From JACPDH01 sp041671505 (GTDB lineage Bacteria > Acidobacteriota > Thermoanaerobaculia > Gp7-AA8), in the NCBI GenBank assembly GCA_041671505.1, contig JBAZBK010000008.1, forward strand, positions 124,001-188,000: a stretch of DNA of 64,000 nucleotides, read 5' to 3'. Position 1 is the first letter of the stretch; every line of letters begins with the position of its first letter. A program made the translations under genes and the position numbers. Below are positions 63,489 to 64,000 of this stretch, one piece after another. Below the pieces are notes generated by a model. It saw only the letters and a program-made list of their open reading frames with translations. It made no database searches and was not told where the DNA came from.

Positions 63489-64000
63489 CTACTCCACCCT
63501 CAGTATCTGATCCGCCGATCCGTTGTCGATCGACGAGGTGAAGGCGAAGACGGCGCCGGCGCCGTCGACGACCCGGAACTCGAGCTGCACGTTCCGGAGG
63601 TCGTCGACGTTCGGGTTCGTCTCGGCGATCAGCTGCGTCACGTTGGTCTGGTAGATCTGGTTAGGCGCGAGGTCGATCGTCCTCGTGATCAGGCGGGAGC
63701 CGAACGCCGCCTGGCTCCTGTCGGCGTAGACGACGTTGATGCGCACCTTCGCCGGGGCACCGCTCGCTTCGACGAGGAACATGTTCGTCCGGAACGTGGC
63801 CGGAGTCTTCGCTCCGGTCGTCTTCGCGGATGAGACGTCGAGGCCCGCGATCGTCTTCGACTGCCCGAGGCGGATCGTGCGAGAGAGAGGAAGCGTCGGT
63901 ACCGCGGTGCCGTAGGTTCCCGGAACTCCGTCCTGTGTCGCGTAGGTTCTGCTCGTGACGGCGACGCTGCCGCTCGCCGGCTCGAGCACGAGGTAGCCGA
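63489..64000 (-). CDS. C-terminal part of a large secreted protein (5' end outside window)
   Basis: The frame is open to the window edge, so the protein begins beyond base 64000. The visible 170 residues are beta-rich (TFRTNMFLVEASGAPAKVRI; LVLEPASGSVAVTSRTYATQ) with no enzyme motif, and end in SADQILRVE. The composition, rich in Thr/Ser/Val and poor in Lys, suits a secreted or surface beta-sandwich domain. Function cannot be given. Confidence 0.7.
   Translation of the reverse strand, partial: GYLVLEPASGSVAVTSRTYATQDGVPGTYGTAVPTLPLSRTIRLGQSKTIAGLDVSSAKTTGAKTPATFRTNMFLVEASGAPAKVRINVVYADRSQAAFGSRLITRTIDLAPNQIYQTNVTQLIAETNPNVDDLRNVQLEFRVVDGAGAVFAFTSSIDNGSADQILRVE

Overview
The window is GC-rich, densely coded, chromosomal DNA of a Gram-negative bacterium. 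It carries lipoprotein and outer-membrane-type genes, complex I genes, a UbiD-type decarboxylase, a gluzincin of the ACE (M2) family, several M16 peptidases, and the linked set zapA - 6S RNA - RNase Y - YmdB. That mix fits Acidobacteriota (for example Thermoanaerobaculia-like lineages) better than Proteobacteria. This is an inference from gene content; no rRNA or other decisive marker is present. No tRNA, rRNA, CRISPR array, prophage or transposase gene was seen.

Layout. 1-11 kb: end of a sulfatase-type gene, a molybdopterin oxidoreductase, an SGNH hydrolase, a fatty acid desaturase, an M2 peptidyl-dipeptidase, a TetR regulator with an alpha/beta hydrolase, and two zinc alcohol dehydrogenases. 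11.5-15.4 kb: an FHA-GAF-SpoIIE-type phosphatase, a TIR-like/helical-repeat protein and a small acidic protein. 15.5-25 kb: acetyl-CoA synthetase, an Old Yellow Enzyme, an inactive/active M16 peptidase pair, a radical SAM/SPASM enzyme overlapping a glycosyltransferase, and an aldo/keto reductase. 25-33 kb: UbiD, a LON-domain protein, a ketosynthase-methyltransferase-flavoprotein operon and an LtaS-like membrane sulfatase. 33-37 kb: a beta-carbonic-anhydrase-like lipoprotein, a HAD phosphatase, an MFS exporter and peptide deformylase. 36.5-40 kb: a partial complex I operon (nuoB, fused nuoCD, nuoI) followed by a ferritin-like gene. 40.5-44.4 kb: zapA, 6S RNA, RNase Y, YmdB-type phosphodiesterase and a glycosyltransferase-like gene. 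44.4-51 kb: an AraC-type regulator, an unknown membrane protein, and surface-polysaccharide genes (nucleotide-sugar dehydrogenase, epimerase, methyltransferase, CpsB-like phosphatase). 51-64 kb: a lytic transglycosylase, a TPR-AIM24 protein, a large M16 peptidase, a TlpA-like thioredoxin, a barrel-like protein, a cupredoxin, a GGDEF-EAL protein, and two secreted proteins of unknown function.

The most unusual feature is not a gene. At least a dozen intergenic regions carry short tandem arrays whose unit is always 7 bp, although the unit sequence differs between loci. The families are AATTGAR, AGGCGAN, AGGCCAR/AGGTCAR, AACTAAC, ACTCAGC and CGGATTT. Many arrays come as inverted pairs bracketing a core that often holds its own palindrome. 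The GC-rich families usually end on the core side in AGCAGG or a close variant. Several arrays abut or supply stop codons. They look like one dispersed class of repeat element with heptamer-array ends. A separate hairpin at 2786-2875 encodes the C-terminus of the SGNH hydrolase, and a perfect 34-bp inverted repeat lies between nuoB and zapA.
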